NCBI GenBank assembly: GCA_017525915.1
Contig: JAFXSC010000015.1
Span: forward strand, 39,932-103,931
From: Ruminococcus sp.
Lineage (GTDB): Bacteria; Bacillota; Clostridia; Oscillospirales; Ruminococcaceae
DNA length: 64,000 bases
Reading direction: 5' to 3'
A model generated the notes under the pieces. It was not told where the DNA came from. It saw only the letters and a program-made list of their open reading frames with translations, and made no database searches. The position numbers and the translations under genes were made by a program. Each line of letters starts with the position of its first letter. The stretch's first letter is position 1. Positions 7,862-18,404 of this stretch are shown here, piece by piece.

Positions 7862-8623
7862 TTATAAGCTTATAGTGCCTGTGTAAACAGGTATTTCTTT
7901 CTCGGCTCTTTCGACAGCTTCTTCAAGTGAAAGATCATAGAAATCGCTTGCACAGAAGCATCTTCCTGACTTTCTGTCGCTTATGAAAGCTCCGACCACA
8001 ACTCCGGGGAGCGAACTTTCCGGAGGATTGGGAGCACTTGGTCCGCCGAGATCGGTTCTGCACCAGCCGGGATCAGTAAGACTGATGCAAATATCCGAGC
8101 CGTTGTATTTTGACGCAAGATCCATAGTAACTTTATCAAGAGCAGCTTTGCTTGCAGAATAACCTGCCTGTTCCGGCTCGAGCCGTATACCGCTCGTTGT
8201 ATTGATGATCCGTCCGAAACCTGTTTCCTCCATTTTTTTCAGGAAATGATAGGTTATCATCATAGGGGCTATCGTGTTAATCCTGAAGCTCTCTTCATAG
8301 TCTACTGCGGGAGTTTCAAGAGGTTCTGTCCTGTAAGCGACCTGGACACCGGCATTGTTGAATACTATATCAACTCTTGTTCCCAGATCGTCTATCTCAG
8401 AAAGCAGATTCTCCACCTGCTCCGTATCAGATAATTCAGCACCGAAAGCCACAGCTTCAACGCCAAGAGCTCTTACTTCCTCAAGCACTTTTCCGCAGTG
8501 AGCAGCAGTTCTGCTCTGCAAAATGAGATTACAGCCGTGCTCGGCCATATATTTAGCAACACCGTATCCTATGCCTCTTGCAGCACCTGTCACAAGCGCC
8601 CATCGGCCTTTTACTTCAAGCAT
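7862..8623 (-). CDS. Short-chain dehydrogenase/reductase
   Basis: 253 residues of a classical SDR: Rossmann motif TGAARGIG near residue 12, NNAG near 90, and the catalytic YSASK near 155. It would oxidise or reduce an alcohol/carbonyl with NAD(P). Its start overlaps the preceding epimerase gene by 13 bases, so the two are a translationally coupled operon; a strong terminator follows. The substrate cannot be read from the sequence. An AraC-type regulator lies upstream on the same strand and may control the pair. Confidence 0.85.
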   Translation of the reverse strand: MLEVKGRWALVTGAARGIGYGVAKYMAEHGCNLILQSRTAAHCGKVLEEVRALGVEAVAFGAELSDTEQVENLLSEIDDLGTRVDIVFNNAGVQVAYRTEPLETPAVDYEESFRINTIAPMMITYHFLKKMEETGFGRIINTTSGIRLEPEQAGYSASKAALDKVTMDLASKYNGSDICISLTDPGWCRTDLGGPSAPNPPESSLPGVVVGAFISDRKSGRCFCASDFYDLSLEEAVERAEKEIPVYTGTISL

Positions 8624-9633
8624 TTAACAGCCTCCTTTGCACCTTCAAGAGCAGAGATGACCTTATCGCACCAGATGTCGAATTCAGGGTCATCTATCTG
8701 GAATTTACGGTGTCCGAGAATATATTCAACTGTCTTTTTTATGCCTTCTTCAGCACTGATCTCAGCTTTGAAATCAGGCACAAGTTGTCTGACCTTGCTG
8801 TTGTCAAATATCACTGAATTTGCCTTGTCTCCTATAAGACTGCCAGTCAGGTCGTAATCGCCCATGTCCGCCAATGTTTGCGAAGCGACATAATACGGCT
8901 TCAGCTCAACGCCAAGTGCGTCCGCAATAGCCTGATAGATCCTGTTCCAGCTCACGCTTTCACTCGAAGTGATATGGAAAGCTTCTCCGATAGCTTCCGG
9001 CTTGCCTATAAGACCTGCGTAAGCCTTCGCAAAGTCGCTGTTATGTGTTATCGTCCAGAGTGAAGTGCCGTCACCGTGGATGATCACCTTTTTCCCCTCT
9101 CTGATGCGTTTTACGACCTGCCAGCTTCCATTGCGCCCGTGTACTCCAAGCGGTACCGCCCTTTCATCATAGGTATGGCTTGGACGTACAATAGTCACGG
9201 GAAATCCGTCTTTATGGTATCTTTCCATAAGATAGTTCTCGCAGGCGATCTTGTTGCGTGAATACTCCCAGTATGGGTTTTCGAGGGGAGTATCCTCGGT
9301 GATAACATGGCTTTCAGGAGGCTTCTGATATGCAGAGGCGGAGCTGATATAGATGAACTGTTTCGTTCTGCCGTTGAAAAGCCGGAAGTCACGTTCAAGC
9401 TGCTCCGGAACAAATCCGATAAACTCACCGACACAGTCGAAGGTCATACCCTGAAGCGCTTTTGCCGCAGCTTCTTCATCGTTAATATCAGCGATTATCG
9501 TTTTAACATTTCCCGGCAGTTCTTTATTCCGGTTTCCGCGATTCAGGAGGAAAATCTCATCGCCTCTTGAAGCAATCAGTTTTGTTATGGCCATACTGAT
9601 AGTTCCTGTGCCGCCAATGAATAGTATTTTCAT
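8611..9633 (-). CDS. NAD-dependent epimerase/dehydratase (extended SDR)
   Basis: 340 residues. It begins MKILFIGGTGTISMAI, an extended-SDR Rossmann GxxGxxS/G motif, and has YISSASAYQKP and the YSRNKIACE catalytic-type YxxxK. Such proteins act on nucleotide sugars or isoflavone-like substrates. It ends inside the next gene, the SDR, with a 13-base overlap. The promoter probably lies in the AT-rich 150 bases before its start. Substrate unknown. Confidence 0.8.
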   Translation of the reverse strand: MKILFIGGTGTISMAITKLIASRGDEIFLLNRGNRNKELPGNVKTIIADINDEEAAAKALQGMTFDCVGEFIGFVPEQLERDFRLFNGRTKQFIYISSASAYQKPPESHVITEDTPLENPYWEYSRNKIACENYLMERYHKDGFPVTIVRPSHTYDERAVPLGVHGRNGSWQVVKRIREGKKVIIHGDGTSLWTITHNSDFAKAYAGLIGKPEAIGEAFHITSSESVSWNRIYQAIADALGVELKPYYVASQTLADMGDYDLTGSLIGDKANSVIFDNSKVRQLVPDFKAEISAEEGIKKTVEYILGHRKFQIDDPEFDIWCDKVISALEGAKEAVKCLK

Positions 9634-9772
9634 ATTATGATCACCATGCTTGACAAAATCTCAGAAATCGTTTACCATTGGAAATATCATATCATCATTG
9701 CATATAGAAATCAAGTGGCCAAAGCAATTATTATAGATTTATTCTATTTTTATGATAAAACGTTATACTGCA

Positions 9773-9797
9773 AAAAAAGACGGCCGCATTACTGCGG
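9773..9797 (-). terminator. Terminator overlapping the AraC gene stop
   Basis: On the minus strand CCGCA-GTAA-TGCGG is followed by CCGTC and seven T residues. The loop includes the stop codon of the AraC gene, so the hairpin begins within the coding sequence. Confidence 0.65.
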
Positions 9798-10679
9798 CTG
9801 GCTCCTCTGTAATCTGAATTGCTTGGGAGTTATCCCATGATACCTTTTGAATATCCGTATGAAATGGCTGCAATCCGAAAAACCTGTTTTGCTGCTTATA
9901 TACGAGAGATCGTGATCGGTGAACAGCAGGTATTCCTCCGCTTTGTACAAACGCATACGTTCGATATAGTCCTTGCAGCTCATGCCGTACATATCACGGA
10001 ATTTTACTGCAAACCCTGAATAGCTCATGTGGCACTTTTCCGCTATATCGCTCACTCGGATGTTATCTTCAAGGCTGCTGTCTATGTATTCGGCTATGTT
10101 TTCGATACCGTAACTGTCCGCCGCTTTTATAGGACATTCACTTATGTCAAGTCCGGCAGCGAGCCAATACCTTACGATGCCGAAAATCAGCCTGTATATC
10201 TGCGAACGCAGAATAACGTCCCTGCCGTACAGACAGCTTTTCATCTCATCAATACAGTTGAAAAAGATCTGGCGACTTTGAAATGAGCCGGTATCTTCGG
10301 AATCGAAATGGAACGGCATATTCTTTGAACGAGCGTAACTGAACAGACTCTGAACAGTAGGTGCATAGGGTGAAGTGTCGGGGAATTTCGCAGTATCAAA
10401 TTTGATACCGGCAAATTTTTTCAAGCCTCCGCTTGCAGAAAAGATAGAATGGACTGAATTGGGCGGAAAGATCATCAGTTCATTCTCATTTACTATGTAT
10501 GCCTTATTATCGCATATCGCTTCAGCGCTTCCTTCCAGAATAAGGATGAATTCGGCGAAATAGTGCCAGTGCGGCCTTACCGGAAAAGTGTTTTTGTCCG
10601 TTTCAAATATATACGCTTCGATTGGAGCGTTAAGGCTGTCCTGCTTTTCAAATAGTGAGTTCATAATTACAGTTCTCAT
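9789..10679 (-). CDS. AraC-family transcription regulator with cupin sensor
   Basis: 296 residues. The N-terminal 150 form an AraC_binding cupin (VRPHWHYFAEFILILEGSAE), the usual sugar or metabolite sensor. The C-terminal 100 carry two helix-turn-helix motifs (VSDIAEKCHMSYSGFAVKF and LSYISSKTGFSDCSHFIRIF, then GITPKQFR). It lies just upstream of, and on the same strand as, the epimerase-SDR operon, separated by a terminator, which makes those genes its likeliest target. Confidence 0.88.
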   Translation of the reverse strand: MRTVIMNSLFEKQDSLNAPIEAYIFETDKNTFPVRPHWHYFAEFILILEGSAEAICDNKAYIVNENELMIFPPNSVHSIFSASGGLKKFAGIKFDTAKFPDTSPYAPTVQSLFSYARSKNMPFHFDSEDTGSFQSRQIFFNCIDEMKSCLYGRDVILRSQIYRLIFGIVRYWLAAGLDISECPIKAADSYGIENIAEYIDSSLEDNIRVSDIAEKCHMSYSGFAVKFRDMYGMSCKDYIERMRLYKAEEYLLFTDHDLSYISSKTGFSDCSHFIRIFKRYHGITPKQFRLQRSQPQ

Positions 10680-11645
10680 TTCTTTTGCTGTGCGGTGAAT
10701 CCTTCAATCTTCATGTCAGGATCATCTGTGGCAGTTAGTTTAACGGAAAATATCTTTAATCCGTGGACTGTGAATATCAGCATTTATGCGCTGAGTGACA
10801 GCTTGTTCCTTGCCGTTAACATAGGATTCCTCCAGCATTATAATATAGGATTATTATACTATAATAAACTTTGTAATGCAATAGTTTATCGTGGATAAAT
10901 AATTCAATATGTGCTGTTTCTGATAATCATTCAGTCTGCAATGTAATTATAGCACGATTTTTAATACAGTAAATTGAAACTGCATTATTCTGCCGGACTA
11001 TGCTGATATGTAGCGTGAGCTGATGCGGAAACCCGATAACGAAGGGCCTTTCACAGATGAAATGATGACTGCTATATGGAAAAGCCAGTATATAGCGATA
11101 TTACTTGCATTTGTAAGAAATATGTGTTATAATAGCTGCAAAGAATTATTCTTGGAACGGAAGGTGATGTTATGAAACTAAAGAAAAGCACAGCTGCATT
11201 TATTCCAGCTATGCCCGCATTCACGCCCTTTTTTCTGAGCGCATCGGTGATATGTATGAGATTTGATCGACAATGCTCTCGGGACGTCACCTGCCAGCCT
11301 CCTTCGGATATTTATGGCGTATGTTCCGCTTGAAGATGCAGTGGATATTGAGCCTCAGCAGCTTGATGCTTTCGAGCGAAAAGGATTCGCAGTCGTTGAA
11401 TGGTGCAGCTGCGAGGTAAGATAACACATAAATACCGCTGTACACGCGTGAGATACATATACATTATTCTTGTGCTAATGCGAGCCGGCAAATAACTTCG
11501 GTTCTTTACTGTTTTGGAATACTGACACAACAGTCTGTAACCCAATGCCTTGCTAATGATATTATTCCGCATTTCATCAAGCAAAAGCAATTTGCTGTAC
11601 GGAATAAGAAGCACTAATCTTTCTTCCCGAAAAGAGGAATGACAT
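10680..11645. other. Long intergenic region with gene debris
   Basis: Nearly 1 kb without an intact gene. Short plus-strand fragments read like coding sequence (ELMRKPDNEGPFTDEMM near 11018-11070; MKLKKSTAAFIPAMPAF from 11172), but they are broken by stops and I recognise none of them. A promoter-like AT-rich stretch lies near 10840-10950. I see no RNA gene. Confidence 0.5.
11314..11424 (+). pseudogene. Fragment of an unrecognised protein C-terminus
   Basis: A 36-residue frame, MAYVPLEDAVDIEPQQLDAF then ERKGFAVVEWCSCEVR, has the composition of a protein C-terminal segment (a PL..AV.I....L.AFER.GF.VVEW pattern). It has no ribosome site and lies among broken sequence, so it is probably the tail of a lost gene. 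Confidence 0.35.
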
Positions 11646-12923
11646 ATGAACGAAATGGACTTTAGCCACACTAAGCGCTTTGACCCTGCGATGCCGTATA
11701 AAAGATTTGTACGGCAGATGTCGGATTGGTATAACGGGGGAGAGCTTCCCGGACTTGCAGGTCAGGATCTGAAATTTGTTTTAAAGCTGCAAAAAGATAA
11801 GATGCGATCGCTTGGACTTGATACAACGTGCAAACTCACAACGGCAGGTTCAGGCAATAGCGATACCGGCTGCTTTTCTTTCAGCGACAGAATATTTATA
11901 AACAGCATCACCGGTGGAAATATGGTCATGACAAGAAGTATTGTCGATACTGATAATCAACTCACCAAAAACACTGAGGATATCTGTCTGACTGCGATCA
12001 TACAGGATTTGAAGGACGGAACGAATCCGAGCAATGATATGGCATTATGCTGTCCGCACTGCGGTGCGCCTTCAACACTTGGTGAACTGCAAGCCGGTTG
12101 CAAGCATTGCGGTACGCATTTTCTTATGAGCGAGATGTATCCGACAGTCATGAACTGTTTTATCAACGAAAAATATGACAGAGACAAGAATGCGGCTAAA
12201 AACAAGCACGATCTGAAAGTTATTCTAACCGCGAGCATCATACCGATGATTGCAGTCGGGATAATAGGCAACCTGTTCACAAATCAAGGTCAGAACATAA
12301 TCATGAGTATTATCCTCGGTCTCCTTGGCGGTATCTTTGGAGGAGGGTATATCGGAATCATGATTTTCGTGTTCAAAAAGCTGTTCGAGGTTTTGGGACT
12401 GATGGGCAGGCAGATGAGGGGCGGAGGGCATACAGCCTCAACTCTGATCCGCGCGAATAAGATCAAACAGCATGATCCTGAGTTTTCATCCGAATACTTC
12501 CGTGATAAAGTGATGTCTCTGTTCAGAATGGCTGTTTACAGCCGAGATGCGACAGAACTTGCCTGCTGCAAGTGCCGGTGTCCTGAAAAAGCGGCTGATA
12601 TCATTGAAGCACAGCTGCACAATTTCAATATAAACAGCTGCAAAATAAAAGACATGGTATGCGATGCCGAAGTCACACTGTTTCTGGATTGTCTGCATTA
12701 CAAGGAAGGAAAAGTCGTAAGCAAAACGGACAAGTTCAGAATGCATATGAGGAAGCGTATCAAGAGTCCGACTGAACTTGGTTTCTCTTTCGCAGCCGTG
12801 AGCTGTCCCTCCTGCGGTGCAAGTTTTGACGCCCGCAATGTTAAAGCCTGTCCGTACTGCAACAATGCGTATTTGCATGAAGACCACGACTGGATCATGA
12901 CTGACCTGAAATGCATCGGCTAA
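11646..12923 (+). CDS. Zinc-ribbon membrane protein, Tim44-like
   Basis: 425 residues. An N-terminal cytoplasmic domain ends in a zinc ribbon (CPHCGAPS...CKHCGTHF, about residues 138-165). Two hydrophobic segments follow (about 195-215 and 220-245; the second is Gly-rich). A domain starting DPEFSSEYFRDKVMSLF resembles bacterial Tim44-like domains, and a second zinc ribbon (CPSCGASF...CPYCNNAY) sits near the C-terminus. GAGG precedes the start. The role is unknown; proteins of this type are thought to act at the membrane in transport or envelope homeostasis. Confidence 0.65.
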   Translation: MNEMDFSHTKRFDPAMPYKRFVRQMSDWYNGGELPGLAGQDLKFVLKLQKDKMRSLGLDTTCKLTTAGSGNSDTGCFSFSDRIFINSITGGNMVMTRSIVDTDNQLTKNTEDICLTAIIQDLKDGTNPSNDMALCCPHCGAPSTLGELQAGCKHCGTHFLMSEMYPTVMNCFINEKYDRDKNAAKNKHDLKVILTASIIPMIAVGIIGNLFTNQGQNIIMSIILGLLGGIFGGGYIGIMIFVFKKLFEVLGLMGRQMRGGGHTASTLIRANKIKQHDPEFSSEYFRDKVMSLFRMAVYSRDATELACCKCRCPEKAADIIEAQLHNFNINSCKIKDMVCDAEVTLFLDCLHYKEGKVVSKTDKFRMHMRKRIKSPTELGFSFAAVSCPSCGASFDARNVKACPYCNNAYLHEDHDWIMTDLKCIG

Positions 12924-13024
12924 TACACTCCGTCAGCCTGCAACAGCTCAATAAATCTCTGATAGACGAAATACTGTACTGGTGCAAACGACTGAACAAA
13001 TCACGCCTTTGGCTCAAAAAAGCA

Positions 13025-13058
13025 AAATCCTGACAAGCCGCAAGACCTGTCAGGATTT
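13025..13058. terminator. Bidirectional hairpin
   Basis: AAATCCTGACA and TGTCAGGATTT pair around a 12-base loop. T-rich runs occur on both sides, so it can end the zinc-ribbon gene from the left and the minus-strand gene remnant from the right. Confidence 0.7.
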
Positions 13059-13072
13059 CGTTATATTACGAT

Positions 13073-13168
13073 TTATAGCCGATTATGAATTGCTTCATAG
13101 CCTCTTCAACAGCAATTGCTGCATTAACCATCGGGTTGTTGCCGGCATTCTGAATCAGAAGCACTATT
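13073..13168 (-). pseudogene. C-terminal remnant of an unrecognised gene
   Basis: The minus strand reads LIQNAGNNPMVNAAIAVEEA then MKQFIIGYKS and a stop, directly before a terminator hairpin. No start codon or N-terminal part is present upstream, where the GGDEF gene ends. It looks like the tail of a lost gene; family unknown. Confidence 0.3.
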
Positions 13169-13202
13169 TGTGGTTAAGTCTATGATCTCATCGCCGCAGA
13201 GA

Positions 13203-14846
13203 TCATGCCTGATCCTTCATAGCACGCTTCTTTTCGTACATTCTTTCGTCTGCAAGTTTTTCAGCAGCATCCAGCGTATCCGCTTTAGGTTCACAATTGG
13301 CAAAGCCATATGCTATCTGTAACGGAACAGGCGGAGTCTCTTTCGAGTTATAGTCAGCGACCCGTTTCTCTAAATCGGCAAGAGCACTTTCGACCTCGCT
13401 GCTGCCGCATTTTTCAGCAACTACAATGAATTCGTCACCGCCTGTGCGGTAGCTTGTCCCGATATTGCTGAAGGAGTCGCGGATGATATGGGCTGCACTT
13501 ATGATATGGCGGTCACCCTCAGCGTGGCCGTAGACATCGTTGACCTTTTTCAGGAAGTTTATGTCGAGCTGAACTATTACGCAGGCCAGACGCTCACGGC
13601 GTATCTCAGCCTCCTTTTCGTGGAAGGCTGCTCTGTTGGCAAGTTCAGTGAGTACGTCAGTATAAGCTATTTTTACCATGAGTTCAGACTTTCCCTGCTC
13701 GACTGCAAGCCGTGTCCGCTCCCTCATAAGGTGGATATCCATGAGCACTACAAATATCAGCACTCCGACCCTTGTGAACAGGCTTGAACCGAATATGCTG
13801 TTCTTAATGAACTTGAACCTGATAAGATCCACTGCAACTCCGAGTACAGCGCAGGTCATGCCGATGATAACAGTTTGCAGGAAATTTCTGTCAATGGTTT
13901 TCTTTCGGAATGCAACAGCCATAAAATAGACCGTCATGCACATTGCGACCGCAATATTGATATGCGAGAACAGAAGCATCTGCCTTACGTCACGTATATC
14001 AAGGGCGGAAAGCGTCATAGTCAGTGCGAAATTCACGGTCACAAGTGCAAAAAGGATCGGCAGAAGAACACTTTTTCTGTTGTCCGTAACACTGGCCATA
14101 AACGATACAGGAAGATACGCAATAAATATCAGACAGAGATAGTTTATGAAGCGTATTATTTCCGGACGCTGGGTAAATACCTGCAAAATAAGCGTGTCGT
14201 TTGCTGACCATATCCCGACAAGTATCGCAAATGCACCGAGCGAGAAGAAGTTGACGTATTTTGCCGCAGATCTCGTAGTAAAGCCAAGTATGAGCATAAG
14301 CACACCGTAGAGGGCTATCAGCATACACAGCGCGAAATCAGGCAGCCCGCTGTGATATATATCCCCCATGAACATTCCCGCGTCCTCAACGGCTACATTT
14401 CTTAGCTTGGGAGTACGTCCGTTGTATATTGGGTGGAGGGTCAGCGTGACAGATTCGGCTCCAACGGGTATTGGGATCATATGGACGTACATACCGTAGG
14501 ATTTACCGAGTATATTTGCAAGCTTTGGAGCGTAGGAATAAGTGACTTCTCCGTCAAATGCTGCTGTTATATGCGTGTCTGTGCTCCGGAAGCAAATGCG
14601 CTTGCGGTTTGTGTCAACGTTTTTCAGGCTGTGCGTTATGGTAATATCACCACACGGCAGTTCTTCAATGGAATATGTCTTTCCGTCCTCAGCATCCCAG
14701 CCACTTGTAAGATCAGTTACTTTATCATCAAATACGCTTTTTTTCGGTGTGCAGCAGATTGACACAATGACTGTACACAGAACAACTGCTAATAGTGGCA
14801 GAAGGTCAGCCGAGAGCAATTTTCTGTATTTCTGAAATCTATCCAT
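13203..14846 (-). CDS. Membrane diguanylate cyclase (GGDEF) with extracytoplasmic sensor
   Basis: 547 residues: a membrane anchor at about 15-31, an extracytoplasmic beta-rich domain at about 35-165 (7TMR-DISM-like), seven hydrophobic segments between about 170 and 372, and a GGDEF domain at about 385-545. The active-site motif GGDEF is intact at 469-473, so cyclic di-GMP synthesis is expected. The usual inhibitory RxxD site five residues before it is absent (NIGT in place). Upstream on the same strand is a long leader with a foldable element at 15047-15151. Confidence 0.88.
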   Translation of the reverse strand: MDRFQKYRKLLSADLLPLLAVVLCTVIVSICCTPKKSVFDDKVTDLTSGWDAEDGKTYSIEELPCGDITITHSLKNVDTNRKRICFRSTDTHITAAFDGEVTYSYAPKLANILGKSYGMYVHMIPIPVGAESVTLTLHPIYNGRTPKLRNVAVEDAGMFMGDIYHSGLPDFALCMLIALYGVLMLILGFTTRSAAKYVNFFSLGAFAILVGIWSANDTLILQVFTQRPEIIRFINYLCLIFIAYLPVSFMASVTDNRKSVLLPILFALVTVNFALTMTLSALDIRDVRQMLLFSHINIAVAMCMTVYFMAVAFRKKTIDRNFLQTVIIGMTCAVLGVAVDLIRFKFIKNSIFGSSLFTRVGVLIFVVLMDIHLMRERTRLAVEQGKSELMVKIAYTDVLTELANRAAFHEKEAEIRRERLACVIVQLDINFLKKVNDVYGHAEGDRHIISAAHIIRDSFSNIGTSYRTGGDEFIVVAEKCGSSEVESALADLEKRVADYNSKETPPVPLQIAYGFANCEPKADTLDAAEKLADERMYEKKRAMKDQA

Positions 14847-15046
14847 AATGATATCACCTCGGATAATTCGCAGTTGAAAAGCAATATTGCCTGCTTTTGA
14901 TAATTAATGTCTGCTCAGCGACTTGAAAATGCCTTATTACAGATTTTAGAAGGCATTTTTAAGTTGTCAGAGTGCAAGAAAAATAAAAAATGAAAGATTA
15001 TAATTGCGCTTTGCTTTGCCTTTCCGGGCAAAATGAGCCTGATATC

Positions 15047-15151
15047 AATTAGTGTGCTGTGCCAAATTCCCCAATTATAAAGAATTTGCGCTCCCCGAAC
15101 AGAGTTCGGGGCAACAACCACCATAGGACGGTTATTGATGATACACTAATT
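15047..15151 (-). ncRNA. Candidate structured leader RNA upstream of the GGDEF gene
   Basis: AATTAGTGT (15047-15055) and ACACTAATT (15143-15151) close a 105-base element containing three further hairpins: CAAATTC/GAATTTG (15063-15069 with 15082-15088), CCCCGAAC/GTTCGGGG (15093-15100 with 15104-15111), and an 8-bp stem at about 15112-15137. The last stem has one C-A mismatch on the plus strand but a G-U wobble on the minus strand, which argues for transcription toward the GGDEF gene. It does not match the cyclic di-GMP riboswitch consensus that I know. A small inverted-repeat transposon is the alternative. Confidence 0.45.
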
Positions 15152-15475
15152 ATACACTTTACAAGCTGAAAAAGCAATAGACAGATTGTTAACAAATACA
15201 GCCAAAGATTATCAGGTGGGATATTAAAGTCAATTAACTGCACTTGATTTGTTCATGATTCAGTGGTGTAATGTGCATATATGCCTGTTTTTAGTCTGGA
15301 ATACGTCAACTGTGCCGGGAAGTTCCTCTTTCTTCTGAGCGCTATATGTTAAAGTCGTTTATAGCTGTTGTCATCTTACTATTTTCAACCATGCGAAGTT
15401 TGTTCTTTATCAATTTGCAGAAAAGCTCCGCAGATACAGTATTATCTTCTCGTTTTTCTTAAAGATAAATAAGGC

Positions 15476-15504
15476 TTGACAACCATAGATATTCCCAGTA
15501 TAAT
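15476..15504 (+). promoter_or_regulatory. Sigma-A promoter of the CotH-dockerin gene
   Basis: TTGACA (15476-15481), a 17-base spacer and TATAAT (15499-15504). No copy of the CTAAAAATGCAA box of the 50-63 kb locus is present upstream. Confidence 0.8.
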
Positions 15505-15561
15505 AGGCATATAAATCATTCGCTACAAATAATCATTTCACTTGAAAGAGAGGGGTTCATT

Positions 15562-18210
15562 GTGAAAATGAGACTTAGACTCAACGCAGCGGTACTTGCA
15601 GGGGCTTTGGCCGTGACAGCACTTCCGTCTGACAGCACCGATACCGTATGCGCTGCCGGTTCGGCTGTTGTTATCAACGAGATCTGCTCACAGAACAAAG
15701 CCTGCCTTGCTGACAGCTATGGTGTATATTCTGACTGGATAGAGCTGTACAATCCCGGAAGCACATCTGTTGACCTGTCCGGATACGGCTTATCAGACAA
15801 ACCCGATGCTCCGCTGCTGTTCACTTTTCCGAGCGGTACAACTATCAAAGCCGGAGAGCACAAGGTCGTATTTGCTTCAAAGCAGCAGTCAACTGCAAAC
15901 GAGTTCCATACCGGATTTGCGCTGAGCAAGAACGGCGATACCGTTGTGATGTCAAGTCCTGACGGAAAAGTGCTGCAACAGGTAGAGATCCCGACACTTG
16001 GAACGGATATGAGCTACGGAAGAACTCCGGACGGTGATGATACATTTGAGATAATGCCGCCCACGCCTGCAAAAGCAAATGCAATTGCTGTTTCTGCACC
16101 GGCTTTTTCCGCACCTTCCGGTTTTTACGGAACTGACTTTGCGTTGACACTTACAGCCGGCGATAATGATACTGTCTATTTCACGACAGACGGCAGTGAT
16201 CCGCTCACATCGTCAACTGCACAGGTCTATACCTCAGCCATTACTATCAAGGACCGCACCAGTGAGCCAAACCTATACAGCAATTATGCCGAGGATGATA
16301 ATTCGGCTGTTTCAATATCAAGAGGGACAGGCTACCAGAAGCCGACTTTCAATGTTGACAAAGCAACTGTTGTCCGTGCGGCTGCGAAAAATGCTGACGG
16401 AACTTTCAGCAAGGCAGTAAGCCAGACATACTTCGTTACAAGCAGCAATCTTGCTCAGTATAAGAATATGACGGTAGTATCCCTTGTAACTGATCCTGAT
16501 AATCTGTTTGACCCTGACAAGGGCATTTATGTCACGGGCAACCAGTACCTTGACTGGAAGAATAGTCCACGATACGATTCTCTGAAAAGCGTCTGGGATA
16601 CGGACAATGTTACCAATTATTTCTCGCACGGCAGAGAATGGGAGCGCGAGGCGGCTATCACTATTTTCCGTGACGGAGAGAATATCGTTGAGCAGAATAT
16701 GGGCATACGCATAAAGGGAGCTTCCACAAGGAATACCTCGCAGAAGAGCTTCCACCTGTACGCAAGAAGTGACTACGGTGCTTCAAAAGTCAATTATCCG
16801 ATAATCCCGGACAATTATGACTGGCAGGGAAATCTCATAGACGAATACGATTCCTTTTCCCTCAGAGCCATAGGTGAGGAAGGACGTCTCCGTGACGGTT
16901 TTGCACAGAAGCTTCTTGCCGCCAGGGAAAACATTACAACTCAGGATATGCAGAGCTGTGTGGTATTCCTCAACGGTGAATACTGGGGACTGTATGAGAT
17001 AGTCGAGAAGTTGTCCGATGACTTCATTGAGTCCAACTATGGCATTGAAAAGAAAAATGTTGCAATGATAAAGAACGGAGAGCTTGAAGAAGGCACTCAG
17101 GAAGAATATGACAGCTTTATGAGCTTTGCTGAAAAATATGCCAGGCTTGATCTCACCGATGAAGCAAACTATAAGGCTGTCTGTGACGCAATTGACATTG
17201 ACAGCTTAATTGAACATTATGCGGCAGGAATATACCTTGGCACCTATGACTGGCCAAACTACAACTACGCTATGTGGCGGAATACCGGTGATGCCATTGC
17301 CGGCAACCAGTACAGTGACGGAAAATGGCGCTTCATTTCTTTCGATTACGATTTTTCAATGGGCAAGACTTATGACGATTTCGGTGGAGTTGAGGGCTAT
17401 GCCTATGATAATTTCCGCCATATGGAATCATGGGACAATGCAGGAAAAAACTCTCCTACCGACCTGTTTATCAATATGCTGAATAATAAGGATTTCCGCA
17501 GCAGGTTCGTGAATGTTTACTGCGATTATGCAAATGAAGTCCTCACCCCTGAAAAAGCAAATGCAATGGCGGAGATTTACAGCAGAGATTATACAGAACC
17601 GCTTGCAAATACGACTGTCCGCTGGTGGGGATTCTTTGGCGGTTCTAAGGAGAGCAATCTCAGTTACAACCGCACTCAGTACAGGAATACCACTCTGCCG
17701 CAGATACAGACTTTTTTCCGTGAGCGAAAGAAATACACAATTGAGGATATGCAGAATTATCTCGGACTTTTATCTTCAATGAATACAATAACGCTGAAAA
17801 CCTCCGGCACCGGAAAAATCCGGATAAACTCCATTACTCCAGATTCGTCAGGCGGCTGGAGCGGTGATTACTCGGCTGACTGCCCCGTAACTCTGACTGC
17901 GATACCGGACAGGGGAGCGCAGTTCGTCGGCTGGGGAGGGGATATTTCCGGCAGCGAAAAAACTGTGACCGTTACGCTCAGAGAGGCTATGACTATTACT
18001 GCAAGCTTCGGAGAAAAGAAGCTGATCCGCGGTGATGTGAACGCTGACGGCGAGTTTGATATTGCAGATGTTGTGCTGCTCCAGAACTGGCTTCTTGGCA
18101 GAAACAATGCAGAACTTGCAGACTGGGAAGCTGCTGACCTTTCCAATGACCGAAAGCTCAATGTCTTTGACCTTTGTCTTATGAAAAGAGAGCTTTTCGG
18201 CTCGGTGTGA
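15562..18210 (+). CDS. CotH-kinase-like protein with lamin-tail and dockerin domains
   Basis: 882 residues, secreted (signal peptide to about residue 32). In order: a lamin-tail domain ([22 protein letters not shown]), a chitobiase-C-like domain ([12 protein letters not shown]), a CotH domain ([27 protein letters not shown]), an InlB-type repeat ([18 protein letters not shown]) and a C-terminal type I dockerin with two Ca-binding loops ([20 protein letters not shown]). The dockerin implies attachment to a cohesin-bearing scaffold; CotH-dockerin proteins are known from Ruminococcus cellulosomes. GTG at 15562 follows GAGAGG; an ATG two codons later is an alternative start. Confidence 0.9.
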   Translation: MKMRLRLNAAVLAGALAVTALPSDSTDTVCAAGSAVVINEICSQNKACLADSYGVYSDWIELYNPGSTSVDLSGYGLSDKPDAPLLFTFPSGTTIKAGEHKVVFASKQQSTANEFHTGFALSKNGDTVVMSSPDGKVLQQVEIPTLGTDMSYGRTPDGDDTFEIMPPTPAKANAIAVSAPAFSAPSGFYGTDFALTLTAGDNDTVYFTTDGSDPLTSSTAQVYTSAITIKDRTSEPNLYSNYAEDDNSAVSISRGTGYQKPTFNVDKATVVRAAAKNADGTFSKAVSQTYFVTSSNLAQYKNMTVVSLVTDPDNLFDPDKGIYVTGNQYLDWKNSPRYDSLKSVWDTDNVTNYFSHGREWEREAAITIFRDGENIVEQNMGIRIKGASTRNTSQKSFHLYARSDYGASKVNYPIIPDNYDWQGNLIDEYDSFSLRAIGEEGRLRDGFAQKLLAARENITTQDMQSCVVFLNGEYWGLYEIVEKLSDDFIESNYGIEKKNVAMIKNGELEEGTQEEYDSFMSFAEKYARLDLTDEANYKAVCDAIDIDSLIEHYAAGIYLGTYDWPNYNYAMWRNTGDAIAGNQYSDGKWRFISFDYDFSMGKTYDDFGGVEGYAYDNFRHMESWDNAGKNSPTDLFINMLNNKDFRSRFVNVYCDYANEVLTPEKANAMAEIYSRDYTEPLANTTVRWWGFFGGSKESNLSYNRTQYRNTTLPQIQTFFRERKKYTIEDMQNYLGLLSSMNTITLKTSGTGKIRINSITPDSSGGWSGDYSADCPVTLTAIPDRGAQFVGWGGDISGSEKTVTVTLREAMTITASFGEKKLIRGDVNADGEFDIADVVLLQNWLLGRNNAELADWEAADLSNDRKLNVFDLCLMKRELFGSV

Positions 18211-18215
18211 ATATA

Positions 18216-18404
18216 AACTGTAACCGTCTGCTCTATCTGCCGTACCTTATGGGCGAAAGGACTCCGCACCTTGACCCATTCGCAAGAGAAGTTTTCTTCG
18301 GATGTTCTGCAATTCATAAATAAGCCGACCTTATCCGTGTCGTTATGGAGGGAGTGACCTGTTCGCTCCGTGACTGCATAGAGATATTCCAAATCCACAT
18401 ATAA
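18216..18404 (+). pseudogene. xylB: Xylulokinase (XylB) C-terminal remnant
   Basis: The frame reads [20 protein letters not shown], then [10 protein letters not shown], a TAA stop, and ADLIRVVMEGVTCSLRDC. This is the signature of FGGY-family xylulose kinases (normally AIHTKADLIRAVMEG). About 55 codons survive; the N-terminal two thirds are gone and the gene is interrupted by a stop. It lies directly behind the CotH gene. Confidence 0.8.

Larger units (their letters stand above)
14847..15561. other. Divergent intergenic region between GGDEF and CotH genes
   Basis: About 700 bases. The left half should hold the minus-strand leader of the GGDEF gene, including the structured element at 15047-15151. 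The right half holds the CotH promoter at 15476-15504. No other gene is supported. Confidence 0.6.

Noticed and set aside
14930-14960. GGCATTTTTAAG upstream of the GGDEF gene as another regulon box
   Set aside because: Several mismatches to the box and no promoter at the 21-base distance.
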